Part shown: positions 1 to 8,571 of the stretch, piece after piece
Layout of the letters: each line of letters begins with the position of its first letter
Position numbering within the stretch: position 1 is the first letter of the stretch
IMG/VR virus record: IMGVR_UViG_3300021197_001230
Span: 1 to 32,115 of that record
Length of the DNA: 32,115 nt
From: a virus
Strand: one strand, 5' to 3'
Notes under the pieces: model-generated
What the model saw: only the letters and a program-made list of their open reading frames with translations
Database searches by the model: none
What the model was told of the DNA's origin: nothing
Program-made: the position numbers and the translations under genes

Positions 1-652
1 ATCGCTCGCTCCTTAGAATCTGCCAACATTTCGTCGACTTCTCGCACTCGTCGTGCTTCATCGATTGCCATGTCTGTCAATTCCCTGCGGGCATCTGCCG
101 CATTTTCACTCTGTGTCTGCTCCGCCTCTATGCGCTCTGCGATTTTCTCGGCCAATTCCATTTCCAACTCACGCCGCGTTTCCAAGTCGTTTTCAGTAGA
201 CATTCTCAGCCTTAGCAACTCCTCTTCCGCTGCAAGCGCCGCGATAGCACCAGCATCTAGAGTCTTTTGGATTTCGATAGCCTCTTGGAGGGCCTTGTTC
301 CTTTGTGCGTATGAAAGCCTCTCGTTGTCGATGATGGCCTGCCTATCGGCTAGCTGTTTGTTCAGCGCTGCATCGGCCTTAAGATTCGCCATTGTCGCCA
401 GCCGCACCTCCTCTGCCAAGTCTACGGCGCGCATTGATTCAGCAACAGCAGAAGACGCCGCATCGGCCACACCCTCCAATCCGTCCTTTACCGCGCCCAA
501 GGCATCGGTCACGCCGTCTTTGATGGTCTTGGCATTTTCAACGGCCTCCTTTTTGACGTCTTCTAGCTTTTGACGCGTTTCCTCTAGCTGTGCGTTGAGG
601 GCTGTGGCTTCGCTTCCAAAGAACTCGGCGGTTGCTGCCGCCACAGAAAGAA
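1..652. repeat. Terminal overlap, left copy (pairs with 31464-32115)
   Basis: These bases align without gaps to 31464-32115, with mismatches at 126, 138, 212, 231, 255, 309, 346, 387, 456, 465, 471, 479, 489, 495, 507, 510 and 525 (about 97.4% identity). All but position 346 are synonymous in the tape measure frame. The pattern fits two population variants of one locus at the ends of a circular or circularly permuted assembly. Confidence 0.97.
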
Positions 653-1346
653 TCGTTTCCTTAAGGGTCAGGAAGTAGAACTGCAGCGCGTTCAGGTATA
701 GAGCAGGGAAAGCTTTGAGAAAGTCGCCTAGTCCTTGGAACTTGTCGCGCAAAGTGTCAAGTGCCTCTTGTGGGTTGGTGAATGCGTTTACTATGAACTC
801 GCCTAAAGATGCGAAATAGTTAGTAACCACGCCCACAATGGCCGACAGCCCCGCCATGCCTTTTTTCAGCATAGCCGCCCCAGCCTCGGTGTTCTTGAAG
901 TACGAAATCAAGGAAGCGAGAAGGGTGATAAGTAGACCCACGCCCGACATGGCAACAACAGTGTTAAGCCCCTTGAACGCACCAGTGAACCCCTTGACGG
1001 AATCGATGGTGTCTGTGATTCCCGTGCCTAGCCCCTCGAATTGTGTAAGGGCAGTATCTCCCAAGGCAGAAAAGTCGTTGGCCACGCCATCCAGCGTTTC
1101 GCTTACCGAGTCAATTTTATTGTTGACCGTTTCAAACTCCGACGATATCTGACCGCCTACTCCCGACACTTCGTCGCCTACAGATTTGACAGAAGCCTCC
1201 ATGCGCTGGAAACTCGCGTCTACTTTGCCGCCTAACTCCGTGATGCTGTTGGTGAGGTCTTGTACTTTGCCCTCCAGCCTATCTACCCGTTTTTGTGCTT
1301 CGCCTGTTTCTGCGTCTATTGTGAGAACGATGTTGCCATCTGCCAT
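1..1346 (-). CDS. Tape measure protein, N-terminal part (3' end cut by window edge)
   Basis: This is the N-terminal 448 codons of the tail tape measure protein, which sets tail length inside the tube. The ATG is at 1346, 31 bases inside the end of the small membrane-protein gene before it. The protein opens with MADGNIVLTIDAETGEAQKR and then runs through long heptad-like helices. A hydrophobic stretch lies near residues 128-150 (VVAMSGVGLLITLLASLISY), as tape measures commonly carry. Alanine/glutamate-rich coiled coil follows. The frame runs off base 1 and continues in frame at 31463 once the terminal overlap is collapsed. The joined protein is 841 residues, which by the usual rule of about 0.15 nm per residue suggests a tail near 125 nm (inference). 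Family assignment rests on length, helical composition, the membrane segment and position after the tail tip gene. Confidence 0.85.
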   Translation of the reverse strand, partial: MADGNIVLTIDAETGEAQKRVDRLEGKVQDLTNSITELGGKVDASFQRMEASVKSVGDEVSGVGGQISSEFETVNNKIDSVSETLDGVANDFSALGDTALTQFEGLGTGITDTIDSVKGFTGAFKGLNTVVAMSGVGLLITLLASLISYFKNTEAGAAMLKKGMAGLSAIVGVVTNYFASLGEFIVNAFTNPQEALDTLRDKFQGLGDFLKAFPALYLNALQFYFLTLKETILSVAAATAEFFGSEATALNAQLEETRQKLEDVKKEAVENAKTIKDGVTDALGAVKDGLEGVADAASSAVAESMRAVDLAEEVRLATMANLKADAALNKQLADRQAIIDNERLSYAQRNKALQEAIEIQKTLDAGAIAALAAEEELLRLRMSTENDLETRRELEMELAEKIAERIEAEQTQSENAADARRELTDMAIDEARRVREVDEMLADSKERA

Positions 1347-1510
1347 GTTGCTGAGATTATCATGTAAAGAGCATATCCAAAGACTGCTGTATATAAAACA
1401 GTCGCCACAAGGTCAAACGCAACCATATACCATGGGCGCCTTTTGATGCGGGCCAAAAAGATGGCTAGCTTGATGCTTCTCTTAATCATGTTCGGGTCTG
1501 GTATTCTCAT
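1316..1510 (-). CDS. Small one-helix membrane protein upstream of tape measure
   Basis: A 64-residue protein with a basic N-terminus (IKRSIKLAIFLARIKRRP) and one strongly hydrophobic segment at about residues 29-55 (VAFDLVATVLYTAVFGYALY). It starts nine bases after the stop of the large tail tip gene, and its 3' end overlaps the tape measure start by 31 bases, so it fills an otherwise empty slot in the operon. The residue before Met8 could give a shorter form. I do not recognise the family. A role in tail assembly, or as a small lysis or membrane protein, is possible but not shown. Confidence 0.6.
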   Translation of the reverse strand: MRIPDPNMIKRSIKLAIFLARIKRRPWYMVAFDLVATVLYTAVFGYALYMIISATWQMATSFSQ

Positions 1511-1519
1511 TTGGCTAGA

Positions 1520-4500
1520 TTAGACTGCGGCAATTGTGATTACTGCCGAATAGATAAAGACTGTCGTGGCTCCAGGCGTTACTTTGATGACTAGGGCGTT
1601 GTTCGCTGCTGAAGTCATGTCGGTGATGTCAATGGTACTAATGGTGTCGCCTGTTGTCGAGTTGGTCGTGGCTCCTGTTCCGATGTTGTAGTGCAGCACA
1701 TCTACTCCGTTCGACACCGTGCTGCTGGCGTTCACTTTTACGTGTGTGGCCTTGTAGCCCGTCGGGATTTCATTAAACGCGAAAATGCTGCCAGTGGATG
1801 AGTCGCATTGGGCGCCTAGAACATTTGCAGTGTCATCCTCGATTCGAATCTTGACAATAGCCCTTCCAACGTCGCCACCTACCCACTCGGTGGGGAGCAC
1901 CTTAATCTGGGTGGTGCTACCATGCCACCCTCCCCCGCCACCCGACGCCGCAGCAAAGGACAGATTTCCACTGCCATCGGTCTTTAGAAAGTGGCCCGCT
2001 GAACCGTCTGCGACCTCTGACATTATGCCTGCGTTGGTGATGGTAATTAGCCTGTCGCCCGTTACGCCTGTTCTTGTAGCGGTGCCACCAGTGCCGCCCG
2101 AAAAGAAATTGCCTACGTCGTCCCCCTGAATAACAACTGTATCGCTAACGGTGATTTGCGTGATGCCTGTCGCGTCGGCAGATAGAAATCCGACTTTAGT
2201 CAAGTTAGCCGCAGTAGTGAACTTGTTGGTACCACTAGCCGACACGTTATCTGCGTCAATGACAGTCCCTGTTACAGATATGCCCGTCACGTTGCCTGCT
2301 CCGTTGACCGTGATTGCGTCAGTGACATCTTTTACCGCATCTATGTCCGCGCTAGCAGTGACGGTGAGAAAGTTGATTTTGTTGACCTGCGCCTGCGATA
2401 CGAATTTGTTGGTGGTGCTGGTGGTGCTTACTTGGTCAGCAGTAAGTGGTTTTGCAGTGGCTGCGACCGTAAACCCGCTGATGCCTGCTGCAGTAGAAGT
2501 GATGTTGCCTACCGTTTCCTTGGTGTTGTCAAGGTCGTGCTGCTCGGTAATGTTTATGAGGTCAGTCTTGTTGTCTATGTCCGCAAGGGAACTCGCATGG
2601 CTTGCAAGCGTCAGGCCATTGCTTGCTATGTCCAGCAGTTGCTGCTGTGTCGCGAAATTCAGTGCCGTGGTGGTCAAAATCTTATCTGCCCTAATGACGG
2701 TGCCTTCAAGCGTCAGGCTTGTGATTGCGGTGGAACCAGCATTAAGACCAATCAAGTCGGTTTTGCCTTTGATAGCGTCTAAGTCGGTAGCACCCGAAAC
2801 CGTGATGTTATCGACCTTGCCTAGCTGCGTGTTGCTGGCGAACTGCAGCGCGGTGGTGGTACTTACCTTTCCTGCAGGTATCGGCTGAGCCGCACTGTCG
2901 AAGTTAATCGCGTCGATGCCGTCGTTAGTTACCGAAATCGCCTCAGTAACTGCGGTCATGGGCACACTCGGCACAGGGTTAGTCGGTCCAACGCCGTTCA
3001 CGAAGTCATCCAGCGCCGTGCCCACGACTGGCTCTGTCGGGCCTGGGCCTACAGGCATGGAGCAGGCGTTGCCATCCCAATTGTATCCGAAGTACTCGCA
3101 GCACTTCTTACTGCCTGCTAGTCCCGTGGATTTGGTAGCTGCGTTTGTGAAAGTAACAGTGCCGAAGTTAGACACCACTGGTTCGATGAACTCGCAAAGC
3201 TGAATGTTGCCTGCGACCATTATCAAAGTCAAGCGGCACGACTCCTCCGCATTGGCCGTGTAGTTATCTATGCTTAGAATCCTATATACCCCGTCCCGCA
3301 GCCGTATGCTCTGCGAGAAATCTAGCTGGTTGATGTCAGTGGGCGTAAGGAACGCGTTGCACTCCACAATCTTGCTTTCTGCAAAATACTGTTCTTGAAA
3401 ATAAGTGGCCCAATACTCATTGTACAGTGTGCGGCTGGGTTGCACGGCGTCATCTACAAAAACGTCAGGCCCAAACAGCAGGGCGGTGCTGGTGCTAGTG
3501 GAAGGCGAAGCCGAAAACGGTGAGAAAAACGCATATTGGCCCCTTGCAACGATATTGCCCGAGCGGTTTACTCTAAAGGATTGCGTGCGCGAAGCATCGG
3601 CCAAGTAGCACAGCATCGGCGGCTGATTGTCGATGATGTCCCCGTCGGTGTCGTAGGCGATGAAGGTGCGCAGACCTCCAACTGTATCCACCGCCACGTA
3701 TGCCGCGAACCCGTTCGAAATCTCTTCCGTTCCTGTGGACCAATCGTTATCGACGTCCACTATCCTCATCCTGCCCGCTGTCCTGTTGGCAGAATCTTGC
3801 AACGAAGCGTTTACATAGTCGTTGCCCTCTGCGTGTGCGAATTCATAGATGCGCGACTGTAAGTCAGTAGTGGGTCTGTGTACAAGCGGTTTGCTATAGT
3901 CTATCTTGGCATCCCAATCTAGCGTGGCACCCGTGCTAAGGTAGAGGCGCGCTGGTTCTATCTTGAATGTCTTGGTGCGCTCATCGGGCACGAACACCAA
4001 ATTGAAAGTCTTTTGGAGGCCTGCCAAAAAATCGATGCAGGTGGTGTCTGGCATGTTGGCAGCCACGTCCACATCGAAGAGATACGGGTCGCCCACACCA
4101 CCATCGAGGCCGTATGCTCTGCTTGGGTAGTTGCTTGTGTGTGCAAACCCTAGCTTCGTATTGCCACCAAAGCTGTTCAATCTTTTGACGAAGAATGTTA
4201 CTTCGTCGTTTGCATTTAGGTCTAATTCGAACAATTCCGTGCGCAACTGTGGCACGTACCACTGCGCGGGGCAGTATGTGGTACGGAACTCTGTGGCGAC
4301 GTTATTAACCTTGAGAATGATTTGTATTTGCCCCGACACGTCGGTGCGGTTCACCACCTGATTTCGCAGCCGCAATCGATACACGCGCCCATGGGGTGCC
4401 ACGAATTTGTGGTTGGCATCGTCCCACACTGAGTGCTCATCGTGGTCTGCAGAGCCATAGTCGGCGGCGGTGCTTGCGTATTTCAGCAGCACCTCCCCTG

Positions 4501-5338
4501 TGGTTGGTATGAGTTGCGCCGCATAGCTGTTGATGTTCAGCACTCCCTGAAAAGTACCGCCTGCTATTGTAGCATCGGTGTCTAACCCAGATGAAAAATT
4601 GGCAGGCACGTCGTCCTTGCAGATAAGGGAATACCTGCCTCCCCTAAATACTGGCATCCACACGTTTGCGCCGCCGCCTGAGTTGGCGAAGAAGGCGCTA
4701 GAATAGGAATAGCCAGCCAATGCGAAAATAGCGTCTAACACCTTTCGCACTTTAATGTATGGCACCAAGTGTGCCGCGTCGATTGGCTCTGTTTGGTAGT
4801 CCACACCCGTCGACCTCTTAAGCATCGGGCTGTAGCAGAACTCTCCTGAGTAAGTAGCCGAAATGCCAGTGCCCGTAATTGAGTTGTTTAGCAGATTGTT
4901 CAACTTCGTGTCACTGTCGAAATTGTGGTCAAGACCTGAGAAGTCTAGGTCTTCGAGGTTGTTGTTCCGCAGCGTGGCCGTCAAATCGCCAGTGTTGCCT
5001 ACAACCACGATTTCAAAGCTGACTGCCTTTCCTTTAGACTTTAGGATGCTGAGCAACTGCAAGCTACCCTGCAACACGGGCAATCCGTCGTCAGATATCC
5101 ATGCGTCGTATTTCCGCTTAGGGTTGAACGTAGACACCACCTCCCCCATGCCGTCGTAGTGGTCGAAAAAGTCGACGTTCTTGGGCGTTGCTGGGATTTG
5201 AAAATTCTGCGAAAACGCACCCACCGCTGAGTTGACCGCCTGCAAGTCCTGAAACCGCAAAGAGAGGCTGATAGGTTGCGATTCCATCAAGTCCAGGGCC
5301 ATGGTGGTTGTGCCCTTCAATACGTGTAGTGTCAACAT
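1520..5338 (-). CDS. Large tail tip / fibre protein with repeated stalk and C-terminal tip domain
   Basis: A 1272-residue virion protein, probably the tail tip with receptor-binding fibre. I start it at the ATG at 5338, which overlaps the preceding stop (ATGTTGA) and follows a purine-rich GAAGAAAG; the frame is open 12 codons further up. Roughly the first 730 residues look like a compact baseplate-type region. A cysteine-containing linker follows (SKKCCEYFGYNWDGNACSMP). Four to five repeats of about 45-80 residues then run over 2100-2888, each carrying a pattern like VSTTxxxxFxxxxQLxKI. After a GGGGGWHGS hinge (near base 1930) comes a 120-residue C-terminal domain beginning with TQIKVLPTEW, a style seen at the tips of marine phage fibres. 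It sits two genes before the tape measure. Host receptor and fold are unknown. Confidence 0.75.
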   Translation of the reverse strand: MLTLHVLKGTTTMALDLMESQPISLSLRFQDLQAVNSAVGAFSQNFQIPATPKNVDFFDHYDGMGEVVSTFNPKRKYDAWISDDGLPVLQGSLQLLSILKSKGKAVSFEIVVVGNTGDLTATLRNNNLEDLDFSGLDHNFDSDTKLNNLLNNSITGTGISATYSGEFCYSPMLKRSTGVDYQTEPIDAAHLVPYIKVRKVLDAIFALAGYSYSSAFFANSGGGANVWMPVFRGGRYSLICKDDVPANFSSGLDTDATIAGGTFQGVLNINSYAAQLIPTTGEVLLKYASTAADYGSADHDEHSVWDDANHKFVAPHGRVYRLRLRNQVVNRTDVSGQIQIILKVNNVATEFRTTYCPAQWYVPQLRTELFELDLNANDEVTFFVKRLNSFGGNTKLGFAHTSNYPSRAYGLDGGVGDPYLFDVDVAANMPDTTCIDFLAGLQKTFNLVFVPDERTKTFKIEPARLYLSTGATLDWDAKIDYSKPLVHRPTTDLQSRIYEFAHAEGNDYVNASLQDSANRTAGRMRIVDVDNDWSTGTEEISNGFAAYVAVDTVGGLRTFIAYDTDGDIIDNQPPMLCYLADASRTQSFRVNRSGNIVARGQYAFFSPFSASPSTSTSTALLFGPDVFVDDAVQPSRTLYNEYWATYFQEQYFAESKIVECNAFLTPTDINQLDFSQSIRLRDGVYRILSIDNYTANAEESCRLTLIMVAGNIQLCEFIEPVVSNFGTVTFTNAATKSTGLAGSKKCCEYFGYNWDGNACSMPVGPGPTEPVVGTALDDFVNGVGPTNPVPSVPMTAVTEAISVTNDGIDAINFDSAAQPIPAGKVSTTTALQFASNTQLGKVDNITVSGATDLDAIKGKTDLIGLNAGSTAITSLTLEGTVIRADKILTTTALNFATQQQLLDIASNGLTLASHASSLADIDNKTDLINITEQHDLDNTKETVGNITSTAAGISGFTVAATAKPLTADQVSTTSTTNKFVSQAQVNKINFLTVTASADIDAVKDVTDAITVNGAGNVTGISVTGTVIDADNVSASGTNKFTTAANLTKVGFLSADATGITQITVSDTVVIQGDDVGNFFSGGTGGTATRTGVTGDRLITITNAGIMSEVADGSAGHFLKTDGSGNLSFAAASGGGGGWHGSTTQIKVLPTEWVGGDVGRAIVKIRIEDDTANVLGAQCDSSTGSIFAFNEIPTGYKATHVKVNASSTVSNGVDVLHYNIGTGATTNSTTGDTISTIDITDMTSAANNALVIKVTPGATTVFIYSAVITIAAV
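2100..2888 (-). repeat. Degenerate protein repeats in the tail fibre stalk
   Basis: Within the tail tip gene, successive blocks begin with IPAGKVSTTTALQFASNTQL, IRADKILTTTALNFATQQQL, LTADQVSTTSTTNKFVSQAQ, IDADNVSASGTNKFTTAANL and a short last one, IQGDDVGNFF. Spacing is about 45-80 residues. The regular alternation of Thr/Ser-rich and Asp/Ile-rich parts suggests a trimeric beta-structured shaft (inference). Confidence 0.7.
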
Positions 5339-6540
5339 CTTTCTTCGAGAGATAGGGTCATGGACAAAGTGCAAGGCCGTAGCTTGCTGGTTCTTTGGAC
5401 GTTGTTATCAAAGTCGACCGAGTTAATCATCACAGGCTTAACATCTTCTCCTTTGGTCTTCATCCACGCCGCCCTGCTCCTCTGCAAGCTCGCTGCCAGT
5501 CGTACTTCGATGTCGGTCAGGTGCGTCTTGGTGACTTCGATTTCGGTGGTCACTTCGCGGCTGAAGCTTACTAAGTTGTGCCGATATTTATCTACCTTGG
5601 CCGAGGCGTCGAAGCCCCCCACTATGCCCTGCCTCTGCTCGTGTTCTACGTCCGATGTGGTTTTCAGTCTGCCGTCAAATAGCAGATAGTCCAAGCCGCC
5701 AAGTTCATTTAGCCAATAAACAGACACGTACGGGCTGCGCTGTTCGTGCTCGCCTATCTCGTTGATTGTCACCTTAAGTGTGCGCACGTCTGCAGGGCTT
5801 GCTATCCTGCCATAGAATGTGGCAGAAGCGCCCGTTATGTTCCACCTTGAGGCGCCCCAGCTCGCAGGGCCGTAATCTAAAACGTAAACGAAAGAGCCGT
5901 CTGTGAACGCCGAGTCTGCATTTGGCATAGAAGTCAAGTCCGCTACAGTGGCGCTGCCGCCTGTGTACGAAAATCTGTTGAGGTCGTCCCCCGTGAAGTC
6001 TTGCATCGGGATTACCACTGGGTATGGATGGTTCTCAGGCACCGACACGCTGAAATTTGCGGCCTCGTGCAAAGCCCGCACCGACAGGAATCCTGCCGCA
6101 GTGTCGATTTCAGGCGCGAACAAGTGCCTGTTGGCTACGATGCCTTCGCTCTGCTGCCCGTACCCTGCCACCACAAAGAAATCTACTGTGGTTTCAGAAC
6201 CTTGCACTGAGGCGGTGTAGTACTCTTGCACGCCCACCTGCACCTTCGCCCCCATCGACGGACACGCTGTGTCCCAGCGGTCCCATACCGACGTTCCATC
6301 GGCTGCTTCAAGCACTGGGTCGAGGTTGTTCTGCACGATGTCACTCAAGTCGGCCACGAGTCTGCCGCTAGCGTTTGGTCGAACGTACGTCTTAAACACC
6401 TCGGTGCCGTTCATGTCTACAGTTAACTGATAGCGGAACCCCGTTTGGCCTGTCTGGTCGCTTGAGAAGTCTACCAGCAAGTAGTCGCCCGCAAAGTATA
6501 ACGAGTTTGCCGTTGGTGCTTGGTTCGATGTTAGGCTCAT
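5332..6540 (-). CDS. Minor tail / baseplate protein, unknown family
   Basis: A 402-residue, beta-rich protein beginning MSLTSNQAPTANSLYFAG. The N-terminal 110 residues look like a beta-sandwich (DYLLVDFSSDQTGQTGFRYQ), and the C-terminal part contains RGLAAS-type charged segments. It starts with a four-base overlap with the gp10-like gene before it (6537-6540) and ends seven bases inside the tail tip gene, so the three genes form one translational block. By position between a tail completion protein and the fibre it could be a distal tail or baseplate hub component. I do not recognise a named family, and the functional part is inferred from context only. Confidence 0.72.
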   Translation of the reverse strand: MSLTSNQAPTANSLYFAGDYLLVDFSSDQTGQTGFRYQLTVDMNGTEVFKTYVRPNASGRLVADLSDIVQNNLDPVLEAADGTSVWDRWDTACPSMGAKVQVGVQEYYTASVQGSETTVDFFVVAGYGQQSEGIVANRHLFAPEIDTAAGFLSVRALHEAANFSVSVPENHPYPVVIPMQDFTGDDLNRFSYTGGSATVADLTSMPNADSAFTDGSFVYVLDYGPASWGASRWNITGASATFYGRIASPADVRTLKVTINEIGEHEQRSPYVSVYWLNELGGLDYLLFDGRLKTTSDVEHEQRQGIVGGFDASAKVDKYRHNLVSFSREVTTEIEVTKTHLTDIEVRLAASLQRSRAAWMKTKGEDVKPVMINSVDFDNNVQRTSKLRPCTLSMTLSLEERC

Positions 6541-7010
6541 TCGAAGATTTTAATCATGTCGTTTCCAAAAGTGGCAGCTATCGCCTGCCTGTAACGCGGC
6601 AACACCTTGTCAACTGCGTCGCGATAATAAAACGCTCCATCTATCCCTCTTCGCTCTATCGCCTTGCTGAACACTTGGGCCGCGCTCGCGACGCTGCTGG
6701 TCCAGGAGGTGTCGATGTTTCGAGTCTGAATCCATCGTACCAAGGCGGACACTGGTACAACCGTTCCGACTGGGGTGCCTTCTTCTACTTGCTTAGCGTA
6801 GTTGACACTCGCACCGAACACAAGCTGATACGTGGTTCCTGCCTCCCGAACGTCGGCAGTTAGGCTTTTTTTTAGTGTTCCACTTGCAACTTTGTTGGCT
6901 ACCACCTTGGTCTTGGTGTACTCTAGCCTCCGTGGGGTTTCCAGTTCCGTTTGCGCTTGCTTTATCACGTCTGCGGCCAAGCGTTCTAACATATTCTTTA
7001 AGTCTTTCAT
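6537..7010 (-). CDS. HK97 gp10-like neck / tail completion protein
   Basis: A 157-residue protein resembling the HK97 gp10 / minor head-tail joining family. Supporting features are an N-terminal helix (KNMLERLAADVIKQAQTELE), the central segment VFGASVNYAKQVEEGTPVGT followed by SALVRWIQTR, which is the typical core of that family, and a C-terminal helix rich in alanine. Such proteins sit at the head-tail interface or tail terminator region. It overlaps the upstream amidase stop by four bases and the downstream tail gene by four bases. An AAAAAAAA run near 6867-6874 lies inside the frame without breaking it. Assignment is by sequence pattern from memory. Confidence 0.68.
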   Translation of the reverse strand: MKDLKNMLERLAADVIKQAQTELETPRRLEYTKTKVVANKVASGTLKKSLTADVREAGTTYQLVFGASVNYAKQVEEGTPVGTVVPVSALVRWIQTRNIDTSWTSSVASAAQVFSKAIERRGIDGAFYYRDAVDKVLPRYRQAIAATFGNDMIKIFE

Positions 7011-7420
7011 AGGGCGTCATTGAAGCGGTCTTTCACATCAAACCCTGGGCAGGCCGTGTTCTTGAACTCGCGATGCGCATGGAGGGTGAGTGGGCCGTAC
7101 GCCACTTGCAAAGAATCGAACAAGTATCTTACTGCCTCTGCCTGGCACACCGTCATCGTGTCGTTGCCTTCTTGGTCTAGGCCACCGACATAGCAAATGC
7201 CGATGCTGTCGTAGTTTTGGCCTTTGGTGTGCGCCCCTACGAACCTGAGGGGTCTGCCAATGTTAATCACTCCCTCTGCATCGATTAGGTAGTGGTATCC
7301 GATGTCGGACCACCCACGACCTTTGTGCCACCGCCGCACCTCTTCCACCGTCACCTCGCGCCCGAGCGGCGTTGCAGTGTAGTGCAGAATGGCCCTGCGG
7401 GTGTGCTGGCGCACCTTCAT
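7007..7420 (-). CDS. N-acetylmuramoyl-L-alanine amidase (endolysin-type, Amidase_2)
   Basis: A 137-residue zinc amidase that cleaves the bond between N-acetylmuramic acid and L-alanine in peptidoglycan. The likely ligands His13 (ILHYTAT), His116 and Cys124 (AHREFKNTACPGFD) have the His-x7-Cys spacing of T7 lysozyme; the T7 Lys128 position is Thr122. The WSDIGYHYLI and SIGICYVGG motifs are typical. I chose the ATG at 7420 because it overlaps the previous stop (ATGA) and follows AAGGAACG, a good ribosome binding site; the frame is open 17 codons upstream. It has no signal peptide, so it would need the holin at 22565-22987 for release. Its place inside the tail gene block, far from the holin, raises the alternative of a virion-associated lysin. 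Confidence 0.92.
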   Translation of the reverse strand: MKVRQHTRRAILHYTATPLGREVTVEEVRRWHKGRGWSDIGYHYLIDAEGVINIGRPLRFVGAHTKGQNYDSIGICYVGGLDQEGNDTMTVCQAEAVRYLFDSLQVAYGPLTLHAHREFKNTACPGFDVKDRFNDAL

Positions 7421-7893
7421 CGTTCCTTTCTGAATCCGACCAACACTTGCACATCCATCCGTACCCCGCAAAGAACGTTGTTGCGCTCTTCTACCACTGG
7501 CGTGATGGAGGCGTTTTGGTAAGCCATTCCGAAGTCCGTACCACCCGCGACCATGCCTGCCCTTGTCTGCTGTGTGTCCTCTTGGGCCTGATTTTGGTGT
7601 AGATACAAATCACTCAGCAAGTCCTCTGCTACGCGCTCCATGTCGCTTACTATGTCGTTTTGCTTCTCGGCGTCTTGGTCGTTGGTAGGTAAAGAGAGGA
7701 AAAAGAGAGCAAAAGACATGGCCTTGGTCGCACCATCATAAGAAGCGCCTTCGTACACCATGTGCAGTCGTGGGTATTCGTCTGCTTTCCCTTGATTGAA
7801 GTCTGCCATCTTGCCCCTGCTGTAAACCCGCAGTTGAGCGTGTGCTGTGGCGAACTCCTGCAACCTTCTATCGATTGTTTTTAGTGTTAGCAT
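7417..7893 (-). CDS. Probable tail completion protein, unknown family
   Basis: A 158-residue protein beginning MLTLKTIDRRLQEFATAHAQ. Its middle (YPRLHMVYEGASYDGATKAM) and end (VRMDVQVLVGFRKER) resemble small tail completion or terminator proteins of Bacteroidota phages: an N-terminal helix followed by strands and a long helix (QNDIVSDMERVAEDLLSDLY). It is the first gene after a 45-base A/T-rich gap (7894-7938) and ends in an ATGA overlap with the amidase. Function is inferred from position and general shape. I know no catalytic motif in it. Confidence 0.65.
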   Translation of the reverse strand: MLTLKTIDRRLQEFATAHAQLRVYSRGKMADFNQGKADEYPRLHMVYEGASYDGATKAMSFALFFLSLPTNDQDAEKQNDIVSDMERVAEDLLSDLYLHQNQAQEDTQQTRAGMVAGGTDFGMAYQNASITPVVEERNNVLCGVRMDVQVLVGFRKER

Positions 7894-7938
7894 TTTGTTT
7901 TTGTATTTGTGCCGTGTCCCTTAAGTATGCGAGGTGTG

Positions 7939-8571
7939 TTAGCGCCCTTTCAATCGGCCATTTCTCCACTTCGTCCATGCGTGTTGCATCCTCGCCCGCC
8001 AAGATGTAAAACGTGTGATACCACCCATATTTACTGCCGAGTTCATTATTGCCGCCGCCGCCAAAGACCGCAGTATGCCGTTCCTGTAGGCTTCGTCGAT
8101 AACGTAAAAAAAAAGGAACGTCCCGCCTAGAACGTCCGCTGGCAAGGCTTTGAATGCCTCAGCATATATCGGTTTGTCGTACGGTTCAAGCTTCTTTCTG
8201 AATCTGTTGTCTATCGCCAGCGGGCGATACATCACTGAAAGAAACTCGTGGGCCATGGTGCTCAAATCGCTGCAAAAGAACTCTGCGTCTGCGTATTCTC
8301 CTGCAGTAAAGTCCTCCCAGCTTGGTATGAACACGAACCTTTTGCCCTCTAGCTTGAACTCGTGGTGCATCCTTCTTGGGCGCTGTGTCATCAGCGCGTT
8401 GCAGGCTTCGATAGCGACCGCGATGGCCTGAGCGCTGGCTTTGCGTAGCTCCTCGACTGGTGTGCCTGATACAGCAGCGACCAAGGACAAATCGTCCTCA
8501 GCCGCTTTTGCTTCCATCCACTGACCAACGCTTAATTGGCTCCAGTCTGTCGGGATTGTCAGTTTAGCCAA
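7939..8571 (-). CDS. Hypothetical protein; possible tail assembly protein
   Basis: A 210-residue protein starting MAKLTIPTDWSQLSVGQWME, a form (a strand, then W-x-x-L-x-x-x-Q) that recurs in phage proteins that count or chaperone tail components. The middle is helical (AQAIAVAIEACNALMTQ) and the C-terminus very basic (WRARMQHAWTKWRNGRLKGR). An in-frame run of nine adenines on the + strand at 8106-8114 encodes part of FLFFYV and does not shift the frame. It overlaps the previous gene by 13 bases and is followed by a 45-base gap. A tail assembly chaperone is one reading, but no frameshifted partner is seen. Confidence 0.65.
   Translation of the reverse strand: MAKLTIPTDWSQLSVGQWMEAKAAEDDLSLVAAVSGTPVEELRKASAQAIAVAIEACNALMTQRPRRMHHEFKLEGKRFVFIPSWEDFTAGEYADAEFFCSDLSTMAHEFLSVMYRPLAIDNRFRKKLEPYDKPIYAEAFKALPADVLGGTFLFFYVIDEAYRNGILRSLAAAAIMNSAVNMGGITRFTSWRARMQHAWTKWRNGRLKGR

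Noticed and set aside
1-652. Direct terminal repeat of a linear phage genome
   Set aside because: The copies differ at 17 sites, nearly all synonymous, whereas a physical repeat would be kept identical by replication. Strain variation at an assembly join explains it better.
2151-2888. Plus-strand 245-codon open frame
   Set aside because: It is antisense to the fibre repeats, hydrophobic and low in complexity, and lies in a fully minus-strand genome. It is a shadow frame.
8106-8114. Run of nine adenines as a programmed frameshift or sequencing error
   Set aside because: The frame stays open across it with sensible codons (FLFFYV) and no alternative product follows in another frame.
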